Part shown: piece by piece, positions 16,396 through 26,000 of the stretch | Numbering within the stretch: the first letter of the stretch is position 1 | Layout: the number at the start of each line of letters is the position of its first letter | Origin: JACJXF01 sp038316435 | GTDB taxonomy: Bacteria; Bacteroidota; Bacteroidia; Bacteroidales; GCA-2748055 | Direction: 5' to 3' | Assembly: GCA_038316435.1 (NCBI GenBank) | Contig: JBBQAQ010000003.1 | Coordinates: 62,001-126,000, forward strand | DNA: 64,000 nucleotides | Notes under the pieces: model-generated | Databases searched by the model: none | The model's input: the letters and a program-made list of their open reading frames with translations, nothing else | Told to the model about the DNA's origin: nothing | Translations under genes and position numbers: made by a program

Positions 16396-19323
16396 ATGAA
16401 TGAGGAATTCTTTGGTTTAGGTTTAAATGAGCATCGATTATGGGGATATTACTTCATTCCCTACATAATAAAGAAAAGTGATGAGGGGAACTTCTTTTTT
16501 ACTTCACATACAATATTTCCAAAATCAGGCGATGAAAGTTATCAATCACTTACTGAAGAAGAAAAAGAAATAGTCAGACTGACAAATCAATATTCAGATC
16601 AGAATCTGTTTAAATTATTTAGTAAAAATAAAAATCTGAAGGAGTTTCAGGAAAAAATTGATCCGTCTAAAATCGAACTTCATATTCGTCCATATATCGA
16701 AAAAAGAATAATTCAAATTTTCAATATACTTGTCAATAGTAACATCAAGGTCTTTTCAAGGGATAAATCCAGAAGTAATATTTTTGAAGAAGATTTTCTG
16801 ACTGCTTTAAAGGATACCGCAGAGGCTGTGTTTAACTTCGAAAAAATGGATGAGGGGACACGTTACAATCTTGAAATTAGAAAAAATAACAGAAAGCTTA
16901 TTATAAAAGATGCTTCTGCTAGCATATTGTCTGACTTTCCTGCTATTTTGCTTATTAACAATTCGTTAGTCCATATTAAAGATATAGAAGGTAAGAAAAT
17001 CAGACCCTTTTTTACACGTGATTTTATTCTTGTACCAGCAGCATCTGAAATTAAATATTATAAAAGTTTTATTGCATCTACAATTCGGGATTTTCAAGTG
17101 ATGGCTAAAGGATTTCAGATTCATACTATTGATCCGGTTAAAAAAACCTTGTTAAATCTCGAATTAGGACTTGACAATAATCCTGTACTTGTCCTTCGTT
17201 TTCAATACGAAAAAAAGGAAATTCTTGCAAACTCTAATTCTTCATGCTTTGTTGAATTTTTGAAGGGGAAAGAAGATTTTCATTTTGAAAAAATTTATCG
17301 TGATTTTGAATATGAAGCAAAAGCACATGCTTTTCTGAAAAGTATAGGATATTCAAGTTATGACGGTGCAAATTACGAATTAGCTGGTAATCGTGAACTC
17401 TCGCTGCAAGACCAATTAAACCGTCTGATTGAAAGCCTGATAAACAATCATGAAGTGATAAGTGCTTCTGAAATCATCTACTCTCAGAATATCCGAGATA
17501 AAAAGTATTATCTGGGAAGCGTGTCAATGCAAATAACGAGTGGTATAACCAATGATTGGTTCGATCTGCATGCAATAGTAAAATTAAACGAATTTGATAT
17601 ACCCTTTCATAAGTTTCGAAAAAATATCCTTAACAATATTCATGAATATCTTCTCCCTAATAGTGAAATATTTATTTTACCAAATGAATGGTTTGCAAGA
17701 TATAAGGAGGTTTTCGAATTTGGAAAAACAGAAGGTGATACTATTCGTATTCATAAACAGCATTTCTTTATTCTTGAAAAGGCTGAGTCAGTTGAAACTC
17801 TATCAAATTTAACCAAGCTTAAAAAGCTAAACCGAAACGAAAGTCTTCCTTTGGCTGAATTACCATTGGGATTAACGACGAATCTTCGACCTTATCAGCG
17901 GGAGGGTTATACCTGGTTACTTTATCTTCAGAATAACAATCTTGGGGGTTGCCTTGCTGATGATATGGGATTAGGAAAAACAGTACAGGCCATTACTCTT
18001 CTACTAAAAAATAAAGAGAGTATCAATCAGCCAATAAATAATCCCTCTGAAAATATAACTCAGCTTAATTTATTTGAATATAAGAGTCCACGCTTTACTT
18101 CACTAATTGTCGTACCGGCTTCTCTGGTACATAACTGGGTAAATGAAATAAGAAAGTTTGCGCCTTCCTTAAAAGTTGTTTGTCATGTTGGAAATCAACG
18201 TAGTAAACGAACACACAATTTTAAGGATTTTGATATTGTTATTTCAAGTTATCATACTGTAAGGCAGGATATTGAATTATTCGCTGGATTTGAATTCCAT
18301 TATATTATTCTCGATGAATCTCAAGTAATAAAAAATCCAGGAAGTAAGATTTATAAGGCTATTGAAACGCTAAATTCGAAGTTTAAACTAGCACTTACCG
18401 GAACACCTATTGAAAACTCGCTCGTTGACCTTTGGGCGCAAATGAATTTTGTAAATCCCGGATTGCTTGGAAGTTTAAATTTCTTCAAAAAGGAGTTTTC
18501 TGTTCCAATTGAAAAAAAGAATCAGCAAGAAAAAGAAGAAAAGTTAAAAACGCTTATTAATCCGTTTATTTTAAGACGAAAGAAAGATGCTGTTGCGTTG
18601 GACCTTCCCCCGGTAACAGAACAAATTATTTATTGCAGTATGACGGATGAACAAAGAAAATTCTATGAGTCCGAAAAATCAATAATCAGAAATTCAATAT
18701 TTGAAAAAATTGAAAATCAAGGTTTAGAAAAATCATCCATGATTGTTTTGCAAGGATTAACAAGGTTAAGGCAAATCGCAAATCATCCTCTTTTGGTTGA
18801 TGAAAATTATAATAATGAATCAGGAAAGTTTAATGAAATAAGTCGAAACATTGAAAATATCATTTTAGAGGATCATAAAGTTCTGATTTTCTCTTCTTTT
18901 GTAAAGCATCTGGAAATTGTTAAAAATCACTTAGAAAATGAAAAGGTGAATTATGCAATGCTTACAGGGGAAAGTCTTAAACGTGAGGATATTGTTAAGG
19001 CTTTTCAGGATAATCCAAAGTGTAAAGTTTTTTTGATTTCTTTAAAAGCTGGTGGTGTAGGGTTGAATTTAACGGCCGCTGATTATGTTTTCATTTTGGA
19101 TCCTTGGTGGAATCCCGCATCTGAGAGCCAGGCCTTAAGCCGAGCGCATCGCATAGGGCAAGACAAAAACGTTTTTGTTTACAGATTTATTTCTGAAAAT
19201 AGTATCGAAGAAAAAATCCTTTTTTTACAAGAAAGGAAGAGTAAACTTGCAGCTACTTTTATCCATTCAAATAACCCGATGAAGGATATTAGTAAAAAGG
19301 AACTTGAAGATTTATTTGCCTAA
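16396..19323 (+). CDS. SNF2-family helicase-like ATPase
   Basis: A 975-residue Swi2/Snf2 ATPase. The N-terminal about 480 residues are not assigned and show no SWIM-type CxCxnCxH pattern. The motor follows: motif I ADDMGLGKT near residue 525, motif II DESQ near 640 (DEAQ or DEAH is commoner), TGTPIEN, then helicase lobe 2 with LKAGGVGLNLTAADYVF, DPWWNPA and SRAHRIGQ near 915. Such proteins move along double-stranded DNA and remodel DNA-protein complexes, as RapA does with RNA polymerase. It is a single gene with no restriction, methylase or defence partner next to it, so a housekeeping role is the simpler reading. Confidence 0.92.
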   Translation: MNEEFFGLGLNEHRLWGYYFIPYIIKKSDEGNFFFTSHTIFPKSGDESYQSLTEEEKEIVRLTNQYSDQNLFKLFSKNKNLKEFQEKIDPSKIELHIRPYIEKRIIQIFNILVNSNIKVFSRDKSRSNIFEEDFLTALKDTAEAVFNFEKMDEGTRYNLEIRKNNRKLIIKDASASILSDFPAILLINNSLVHIKDIEGKKIRPFFTRDFILVPAASEIKYYKSFIASTIRDFQVMAKGFQIHTIDPVKKTLLNLELGLDNNPVLVLRFQYEKKEILANSNSSCFVEFLKGKEDFHFEKIYRDFEYEAKAHAFLKSIGYSSYDGANYELAGNRELSLQDQLNRLIESLINNHEVISASEIIYSQNIRDKKYYLGSVSMQITSGITNDWFDLHAIVKLNEFDIPFHKFRKNILNNIHEYLLPNSEIFILPNEWFARYKEVFEFGKTEGDTIRIHKQHFFILEKAESVETLSNLTKLKKLNRNESLPLAELPLGLTTNLRPYQREGYTWLLYLQNNNLGGCLADDMGLGKTVQAITLLLKNKESINQPINNPSENITQLNLFEYKSPRFTSLIVVPASLVHNWVNEIRKFAPSLKVVCHVGNQRSKRTHNFKDFDIVISSYHTVRQDIELFAGFEFHYIILDESQVIKNPGSKIYKAIETLNSKFKLALTGTPIENSLVDLWAQMNFVNPGLLGSLNFFKKEFSVPIEKKNQQEKEEKLKTLINPFILRRKKDAVALDLPPVTEQIIYCSMTDEQRKFYESEKSIIRNSIFEKIENQGLEKSSMIVLQGLTRLRQIANHPLLVDENYNNESGKFNEISRNIENIILEDHKVLIFSSFVKHLEIVKNHLENEKVNYAMLTGESLKREDIVKAFQDNPKCKVFLISLKAGGVGLNLTAADYVFILDPWWNPASESQALSRAHRIGQDKNVFVYRFISENSIEEKILFLQERKSKLAATFIHSNNPMKDISKKELEDLFA

Positions 19324-19490
19324 CCAGCAACTTTTTTGAAATAATATAAAAACTCGTTTACTAGGATAAACTTTTCAGAAACCATCCTCTCTTTTCTTTT
19401 AAGGATCAAAGACAGTCGTTAAATTCTTCCTTGAAAGAATTACGGAATTTGAATAAACTTTTATTTAACTTTACATAAAAATTAACACAC

Positions 19491-19955
19491 ATGTCGGAAT
19501 CCGTATCTGGTTTAATACAAATCATGCTTGCACCTGGAATAATGATTTCTGCGTGCGGTTTATTAATTTTAGGTATGAATAATAAGTACTCTCTGGTTGT
19601 AAACCGCATCAGACTATTAAATGATGAGCGCAGAAGATTACGATCTGAAGAAGAAGGGAAGACTGCAAAGAAAAAACGACATAAAAGTATTGAACTTCAA
19701 ATTGTTAAACTCAATTATCGCATCTTTCTTGTTAGAAATGCAGTGTTTTCATACTCACTTGCAGTTGCTTTTTTTATAATTTCCTCCCTTTTGATTGGTC
19801 TGTATCAGATAAATTCTGCAACTGGAGTGAATTGGGCTGTAATTGTTGCTTTTCTGGCAGGTATGATTTTTGTTTTTGCGGGAATTGTCTTTGCCGCCTT
19901 TGAAGTTTGGAAAGGTTACAAAATTGTTCAAATAGAAATCACTGATTTAAGTTAA
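19491..19955 (+). CDS. DUF2721 membrane protein
   Basis: A 154-residue protein with three hydrophobic segments: about 9-27 (IMLAPGIMISACGLLILGM), about 82-105 and about 112-138. A basic loop (NRIRLLNDERRRLRSEEEGKTAKKKRH) lies between the first and second. This order and the SLVVNRIRLL(N)DE phrase fit DUF2721, a family of small inner membrane proteins of unknown function. A near-consensus -7 box TAACTTTA (19466-19473) precedes it by 17 bases. Confidence 0.78.
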   Translation: MSESVSGLIQIMLAPGIMISACGLLILGMNNKYSLVVNRIRLLNDERRRLRSEEEGKTAKKKRHKSIELQIVKLNYRIFLVRNAVFSYSLAVAFFIISSLLIGLYQINSATGVNWAVIVAFLAGMIFVFAGIVFAAFEVWKGYKIVQIEITDLS

Positions 19956-20039
19956 ATTGAAGTTTTAATCTGAAATACACGATCTTTATTATTTTTCAAA
20001 AAGAAAGCATATCTTTAGGTTATTCATAAATAAAAGATT

Positions 20040-20846
20040 TTGAAAGTTCTAGGAAACATAAGAGGAAGCATTGATAAACTTCATCAGTATTACGGGACTG
20101 ATCGCCTAGATGATGCTATGAACCATGTCTATTCTGAAATGGTTCAGTTTGATTATATTAATTGGTTACCTATCCTTGAGGTTTGCGTTTCACAAAATTA
20201 TCTTCCTGAGAACCTTCTTCATTTGTGCATGAATTACTATATGTGGAAAGGCAATATGAAAGCAAGTGCAGATTTTGCAAGAGCACTAAAGCATTGGAAG
20301 AATAAAGGATTGAACGATATGGGCAATCAACATAGTTTTATCCCTCTGGATCATATATTTCAAGAATTTGCATTTGAAGAAGAGTCTGATCAGATGAAAA
20401 AAATATTGAGTAATAGTATTGAAAATGAAGTGTTTAATTATAATACTTCCATTTTATACTCTGGTCTTAAAATTATGTATTATTCCGGAGTGCTTGAAAA
20501 TATTATTCTTTTAAGAGTTTATTATTCACTTAATCTATTGTATTATACCCAAATATGGGAATTTGGCATTCGTAAGTTGAAAGATTTTTCAAGCTTTAAT
20601 TCTGGGATCCAGCAGCAATGGGTCAATGTATATTTTACAACTACTGGCGATAATCCTGAAGATTCTGATTTATTTAATCACATTCTCCCAAGAAATCCCG
20701 GAGAGATTGAACGGAGTAAGGATTTGTTCCTGGTAATAGGATTTCATAGGGATACTGGAAAATTAATCCGCATGGTATTATTCAGGCAACGAGTTGAAAA
20801 AACCAAAGCAATCGCAATCTGGAGAAATGAGATGATGCAGAATTAA
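20040..20846 (+). CDS. uncharacterised protein, TTG start
   Basis: A 268-residue soluble-looking protein that I do not recognise. It has no signal peptide or membrane segment. It is rich in Tyr, Asn and Leu, probably helical in the first two thirds (LPILEVCVSQNYLPENLLHLCMNYY could fit helical hairpins). Its last third (DLFLVIGFHRDTGKLIRMVLF) looks like strands. An in-frame stop at 20031 leaves TTG at 20040 as the only way to include the full frame; the first ATG would remove 26 residues. A TATCTTTA -7-like box lies at 20010-20017, in a 13-base string (AAGCATATCTTTA) also found before the YfiR-SpoIIE gene. Confidence 0.6.
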   Translation: MKVLGNIRGSIDKLHQYYGTDRLDDAMNHVYSEMVQFDYINWLPILEVCVSQNYLPENLLHLCMNYYMWKGNMKASADFARALKHWKNKGLNDMGNQHSFIPLDHIFQEFAFEEESDQMKKILSNSIENEVFNYNTSILYSGLKIMYYSGVLENIILLRVYYSLNLLYYTQIWEFGIRKLKDFSSFNSGIQQQWVNVYFTTTGDNPEDSDLFNHILPRNPGEIERSKDLFLVIGFHRDTGKLIRMVLFRQRVEKTKAIAIWRNEMMQN

Positions 20847-20863
20847 CCCAATTTCTTAGTTAG

Positions 20864-21250
20864 TTATTCTCCTTCTTCCCTATACCAATTTATATTTCTG
20901 GTCAGAAATATAAATGTTCCAAGGACAATCAGTAAGCCTAATCTTCCAAAGAGCAATGAGTAATCTTCTAATTGAAGTATTACATAAAGGAATCCATATA
21001 AAAAACTAAAAAAGAAGTTGTTATAATAGTAAGTCTACTGCTGTGATACCCACTTTGAATGTATAGGCTAATAAGTGAAATAATTGTCAAAGCTGAACAA
21101 AGATAAGCATATCCAAACCTAATTTGTTCAGATATTGATAATAGTAGTACATAGAATACTGATAATGAAAGGCCTATTAGAAGTATTGTATTGGATGCAA
21201 CTTTTTATTGTTAAGTATTTCGATTAATAAGAACAGTACCTGCAAAAGAA
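20864..21250 (-). pseudogene. creD: creD remnant (inner membrane protein CreD, C-terminal part, frameshifted)
   Basis: Translating the minus strand by hand gives the C-terminal membrane region of CreD. One frame (about 21180 down to the stop at 20864) reads LLIGLSLSVFYVLLLSISEQ, RFGYAYLCSALTIISLISLY, FLYGFLYVILQLEDYSLLFG and FLTRNINWYREEGE. The residues just before it are in another frame: LFLLIEILNNKKLHPIQY, about 21175-21246. The break is at about 21178 and is explained by one lost base. Upstream, only scraps that might belong to the protein can be seen, so the first about 300 residues are missing. CreD is an inner membrane protein of the cell envelope. The remnant cannot encode a working protein. 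Confidence 0.8.
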
Positions 21251-21295
21251 TACTCAGCAGTTATTTCCTGTTTAAACTTTTCGATTGATATTTTT

Positions 21296-21313
21296 TATTT
21301 TTGCGCAAAAATA
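21296..21313. repeat. perfect 18-bp palindrome
   Basis: TATTTTTGCGCAAAAATA is its own reverse complement over 18 bases. Each strand contains a TAnnTTTG -7-like box. It lies between the WYL gene and the creD remnant, so it may be an operator, a two-way promoter or a chance product of AT-rich decay. Confidence 0.55.
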
Positions 21314-21381
21314 CCTTTTTTATAAAACATATCCCCGTCCAAATTCAAATAAGTTTCCCTAATTAAAAGAATCAAGTTTCC

Positions 21382-22128
21382 TCATCTATATTTCTTTAAA
21401 GCAAACTCAAGTTCTTTAATTATAGCATTCTTAAGACTTTTTGGATCCAATACTTTTAGCTCGCCACCAAGACCAAGAAGTAAGGCTTTAAACTCATAAG
21501 TGGGGTGCACGCGATAATTGAAAATTATAGAATCGCTATCTTCAGATTCAATACTTTGGCTTGGATGAATTGGTTGAGTAATAAGATATTGTGCCTGAGG
21601 CTTACTAACTTCAATTCGGATTTTAGGTGGTTCACCAGCAGGTGAAATAATTCCGACAGTATTTTTAAAATATTCTTTTGTATTAAATTCTTTCTCTATA
21701 TATGGAACATCTGTTTCTTTAACATCCCAAATTCTATCCAACCCGTAAGTTCGAAGCTCTCTTTTTGTTTCATTTAGGCCAATTAGATACCATCTTGAGC
21801 GATACTCTTTTAGAAGGTATGCATGTACACGAATGAAATATGGCTTATCTTCATAAAATGGCTGGTAGTAAATTTCCAATACCTTTTTGTTGCGAATGCC
21901 TTCTATTAATACTTGAAGAAATTGCCCACCCCAATCGTATGAGACTTTTTCATAATCAATAAAATCAGAATCCTCTCGAATGTTAATTAAACTATTAATC
22001 TGTAAGGAGTCTCCTAGTTTTTTAATTAAACTAATTAAACTATCAGGTACACCACCATCTGTGATTGTGTCAAGACCAGAAATAACATCTTTGAGAACCT
22101 TTTGAAAATTAATATTCTGTTTATTCAT
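21382..22128 (-). CDS. WYL-domain protein lacking the usual N-terminal HTH
   Basis: A 248-residue protein. The WYL domain is clear: VLEIYYQPFYEDKP, then HAYLLKEYRSRWYLIGL and LRTYGLDRI, followed by a WCX-type C-terminal region. WYL domains sense ligands, often nucleic acid or nucleotide, in transcription regulators. Bacteroidota relatives usually carry about 100 more N-terminal residues with a winged helix-turn-helix. Here the frame opens directly at the linker (NFQKVLKDVISGLD), and the bases upstream (22129-22192) show no HTH before a lipoprotein gene begins. I take ATG 22128 rather than 22161. It is either a truncated regulator or a stand-alone sensor; the creD wreck next door favours decay. 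Confidence 0.75.
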   Translation of the reverse strand: MNKQNINFQKVLKDVISGLDTITDGGVPDSLISLIKKLGDSLQINSLINIREDSDFIDYEKVSYDWGGQFLQVLIEGIRNKKVLEIYYQPFYEDKPYFIRVHAYLLKEYRSRWYLIGLNETKRELRTYGLDRIWDVKETDVPYIEKEFNTKEYFKNTVGIISPAGEPPKIRIEVSKPQAQYLITQPIHPSQSIESEDSDSIIFNYRVHPTYEFKALLLGLGGELKVLDPKSLKNAIIKELEFALKKYR

Positions 22129-22192
22129 CCCGCTAATTATTATGATAAAAGGTAGGCACAATGCAATAAAACTCGAAAATAATTTGTGTTAA

Positions 22193-22402
22193 TTAACCAA
22201 TTCTCTTTCGCATATTGGCCGCCTTTTTTTTTGAGCTTTTTTCAATCTTTTTCTTTTTAAAAACAGGTCTATCCGGATCGAAATGTTCCTTTTCCCATTT
22301 TTGAGTCCTTCGTGTAATTGTATAATGTCTAATAGATGTACATGAGGGAAGAATTGTAACAAAAAATACAAAAAAGATAATATTAAAAAGTCCTTTTTTC
22401 AA
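22193..22402 (-). CDS. small basic lipoprotein
   Basis: A 69-residue predicted lipoprotein. Residues 1-20 are a signal peptide ending in the lipobox ILPSC. The mature protein is very basic, with KKKKIEKSSKKK near the C-terminus. An overlapping frame (22189-22371) is open too but has no signal peptide and looks like a shadow. The function is unknown. It is on the same strand as the WYL gene, 64 bases upstream of it. Confidence 0.55.
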   Translation of the reverse strand: MKKGLFNIIFFVFFVTILPSCTSIRHYTITRRTQKWEKEHFDPDRPVFKKKKIEKSSKKKAANMRKRIG

Positions 22403-22539
22403 CTTTTCATTATTCTGTGAACTATAAAAGTAGGCTTAAAATACTAAGATTATATAATAGTAGCACGAAAACAAACATTTTTTGTAATAGTTTGATCTTT
22501 ATTACATAAATTCGAATAATGAAAATAACAATATTGCAT

Positions 22540-22920
22540 ATGAAAAACTATCATAAGTATTACAAGTTAAAGGCAAAGCCGGATGAAGTATACAATGCAC
22601 TAGTTAAGCCATTTGCAATTGAATTATGGACAGGTGAAAAGGCTGAAATGAATGAAGTAGTTGGGAGTCTTTTTTCTATTTTCGGGGGAGACATAACAGG
22701 TCAAAACATTGAGTTTGTCCCTAATGAAAAATTGGTGCAAGAGTGGTTTTTTGGAGAAGTGGAAAAAGATTCAATTGTTACACTAACATTGCATGCTTCA
22801 GGATCCACGACAAATGTTGAATTAATGCACCAAAATATACCTGATGAAGCCTTTGATGACATAAAGTATGGCTGGGATCATTACTATTTTGGTGGGTTAA
22901 GGGATTTTTTTCATCATTAA
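22540..22920 (+). CDS. SRPBCC/AHSA1-like (START-fold) protein
   Basis: A 126-residue protein with the pattern of the SRPBCC superfamily: KAKPDEVYNALVKPFAIELWTG at the start (in two blocks of fewer than 20), then FSIFGGDITGQNIEFVPNE, LVQEWFFG, VTLTLHASG and a C-terminal helix beginning WDHYYFGGLRDFF. This is the AHSA1/polyketide-cyclase-like group, with a hydrophobic pocket; the ligand is unknown. A second ATG 21 bases upstream (22519) would add seven residues (KITILH). I prefer 22540 because the conserved fold begins right after it. Confidence 0.75.
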   Translation: MKNYHKYYKLKAKPDEVYNALVKPFAIELWTGEKAEMNEVVGSLFSIFGGDITGQNIEFVPNEKLVQEWFFGEVEKDSIVTLTLHASGSTTNVELMHQNIPDEAFDDIKYGWDHYYFGGLRDFFHH

Positions 22921-23082
22921 TATTTTAAGAATTTATTAAAGACTTTTTTGAACTCGCTGCGATTCAAAATTTAGGTTCTGTTTTTTACCAAAATTCCAAC
23001 CAAGACCTCATTTTTCTTTCACTTAATTTGAAAATCATCAAATATTTATTTATCCCTCTGAATCTATAAAAAGCCAAGCCTG

Positions 23083-26000
23083 ATGAAAGCCCGTTTTTTT
23101 TTATTTATTCTTGTATTGATCTCTTTCTCTAATACTTCAAAATCCTTTTCTCGGGACCTTTCCAGTATAAAACGCAGTGGAAAGATATATATAGGAATGA
23201 CAGAGGATGATAAAAAAAACATCAATTATCCTTTAGCAATTGAATTTGCCAAATACCTGAATGTTGAGATCATTATTGTTGAATTTACCTGGGAAGAAGC
23301 ATTCATGCAAAATGGAATTATCCCTTCCGACCTTGAGACAAATCCGGCTGTTATTTATAATCCAGACATCTTCAAAAAAGTTGATATTATATGTAGCACT
23401 TTTACTATACTGGATTGGAGAAAAAAGATTTTTGACTTTGCTGAAACGCTTAATTCTGCAGAATTACTATTAATTGACAAGAAAAGTCCTCCAATTAAAG
23501 ATTTCTCATCTCTTAAAGGAAAAACTGTTGCTTTCGCAAAGGAAACAAGTTTTGAATCTAACATGATCCGTATCAATAATTCTCAAAATGGAGAAATTAA
23601 ACTTGTTCCAACAAAAACAAGCGAAGAATCTAAAGAATTGCTTCATTCTGACAAAGTATTCGGAATTATTCTTGATGCAGATGAAGCACTAAATTACAAT
23701 GCCGAAAGTGGGCAGAAATATAACATAGCTTTACCAATAAGTCCTATGACAAAAACTGCGTGGACTGTTGAAAAAGGAAATAATCTTAAAAAGGAGGTTG
23801 AGGAATTTTTTAAGACAATAGAGAATAACGGGGTTTTAAATGACATTTTTAAAAACAAGTTCGGAATTTCATATTCCGGCTATGTTGAGAAAATTAATAA
23901 AAACATCCGGCTAGAAAAGTATCACCGCGATCTCGATGAAATTCTTTCATCAAGAAAACTAGTTGTTGCTCTTAGAGATAGGAAGTTTATTTATCAGGAG
24001 GGTGGTGAAAAACAATTTATGCATGCCCTTGCTGAAGAGTTTGCAGACTATCTAGGGGTTTCTCTTGAGTACGTTGTTACGCCTTCACTTAATAAATATT
24101 GGGAAACAGAAACTGGCGGTTTTGCCCGTGACAGTTCGTATACTCCGGATTGGTTCAATTATTTTGATGTCGCTTGTGAAGTTTTTTCGCCTCTTGACTG
24201 GAGGCAAAAAAAGATAAATTTCGTACCTGTTTATCCATCTGATTATTCTGTGATTTCCAGAAAAGATAAATTAATCAATAGGCTCGAAGATCTGAAAGAT
24301 CTCAGGTGCGTGACAAATAAAGGTTCTTCTTATGAAGATCTTTTAAATAAAAATAGTTTGCCAAATTATTATTACGAAACTGCAAATAATTTTCTTAGCG
24401 ATGTTGAAAGTGGCAAAGCTGACTATACTATAATGGATAATGCATTTTCGGAATTGGCCAATTATCCTGATCTTGAATCCAAGATTTCTCTTGGAAATAT
24501 TGATATCTGCTGGGGATTACGCAAAGATCAGCCAAAACTACAGGCTGAATTGAATAAATTTATTGCCATATCTAAAGAAAAAGGTCTTATCAATATACTA
24601 TTGAAAGCAATGCAAAGAAGGACTCTCCAATCTCCTGAAGCATTTATTCACAGCTATTATGAAAGTTTTCAAACAGGTCAGTTGCCCTATGTTTTATATG
24701 GTGCTGAAGAAGGCTTACCACAAGAAGATATATACACAATTTTTCAAGACAAAAAAGGGTATATGTGGTTTGGAACTAATTCTGGAGCGGTTAGATACAA
24801 CGGCCGGGAAATGAGGTCTATCGGGGCAACTGAAGGATTAGCAGACAATAGTGTTCGGGCTATTAATCAGGATTCTTCAGGAATTATCTATTTAGCAACA
24901 TCTAAAGGTATTGCCGTATACGACAGAGATACGATTGTAGATCAGTTATTTACAAATTCCAGCTTTCACTCGATTTTTGTAGATAAATATAACAGTAAGT
25001 GGTTTATTGGAAATGATGGCATTTACATTTTAAGTCAATATGGTTCTCAACGTCACTTGAATAAAGAGTTTCCACTATTGCCAAATACAATTTACAGCAT
25101 TGATGAAGATGAAAAAACTGGTGATAAATATCTTGCTACTTCCGAGGGAGTTTACTATTATTCTACAGAATCAAACCAATTATTCAGGCTAACTAATGTT
25201 GATAGTTATTCCCTTTTTATTGACAACAGTGATAGTATTTGGATTTCTACCAAACAGGGATTACTTATCGGTGGCATACAGGATCTTAAAACCGGTAATT
25301 TTGCAAATAGATCGAAAAACCTCAACTCAGTTTTAAAATTCCCAAATAATATAATAAAAAATATCAGCACAAATAAGTATGGTTCCATTTGGCTTGTAAC
25401 GGATTCCAAGCTTATGCAGGTATTATCCACCGATCAGGCTGCAATAGTTTACGAACAGGAGATTGGTTTAAAGAACAATAAAATAATGTCTTTTCTAATT
25501 GATCAGGAGGATAATATTTGGGTTGGTTTTTCTGGCGGTCTTCAACGTTTATCTAATAAAAAAGGCTTAAGAAATTTCTTTCCAAATACAATTAACTCTT
25601 ATATATATTCGATTTTACAAGACAATTATGATCGTTTATGGGTTGCTTCAAATAATGGAGTTTATTACTATGATAATAAGCTCATTAATTTTACTTTTGA
25701 ATTTGATAAAATCAATCGGAAGTTTGTAATGGGTCAATTATCAAACAAGAATTTATTATTTGCAGATAGTGATGGCCTATATGAGGTTGATACTAAAACG
25801 CTTAAAATAATAAGGAAAAGATTGTTTGATCAGATTTTACTAAGTCTTGAAAATGTTTTTATTTCATCAAAAGAAGAAATAATTCTTTTAACCGGCATTA
25901 ATGGAACTTTATATTATTTTTCAGACTTTAACTCAATTCCTGTCATTATTAAGGAGAAAAAATCTTCAAATGTTTTTCAGCTAATTGAAAGAGATGGTCG

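Noticed and set aside
16396..19323. SNF2 gene as part of a phage-defence island
   Set aside because: No restriction, methylase, nuclease or other defence gene is next to it; the neighbours are housekeeping or unknown.
22189..22371. 60-codon minus-strand frame overlapping the small basic lipoprotein
   Set aside because: The overlapping frame with a lipobox (22193-22402) is far more convincing.
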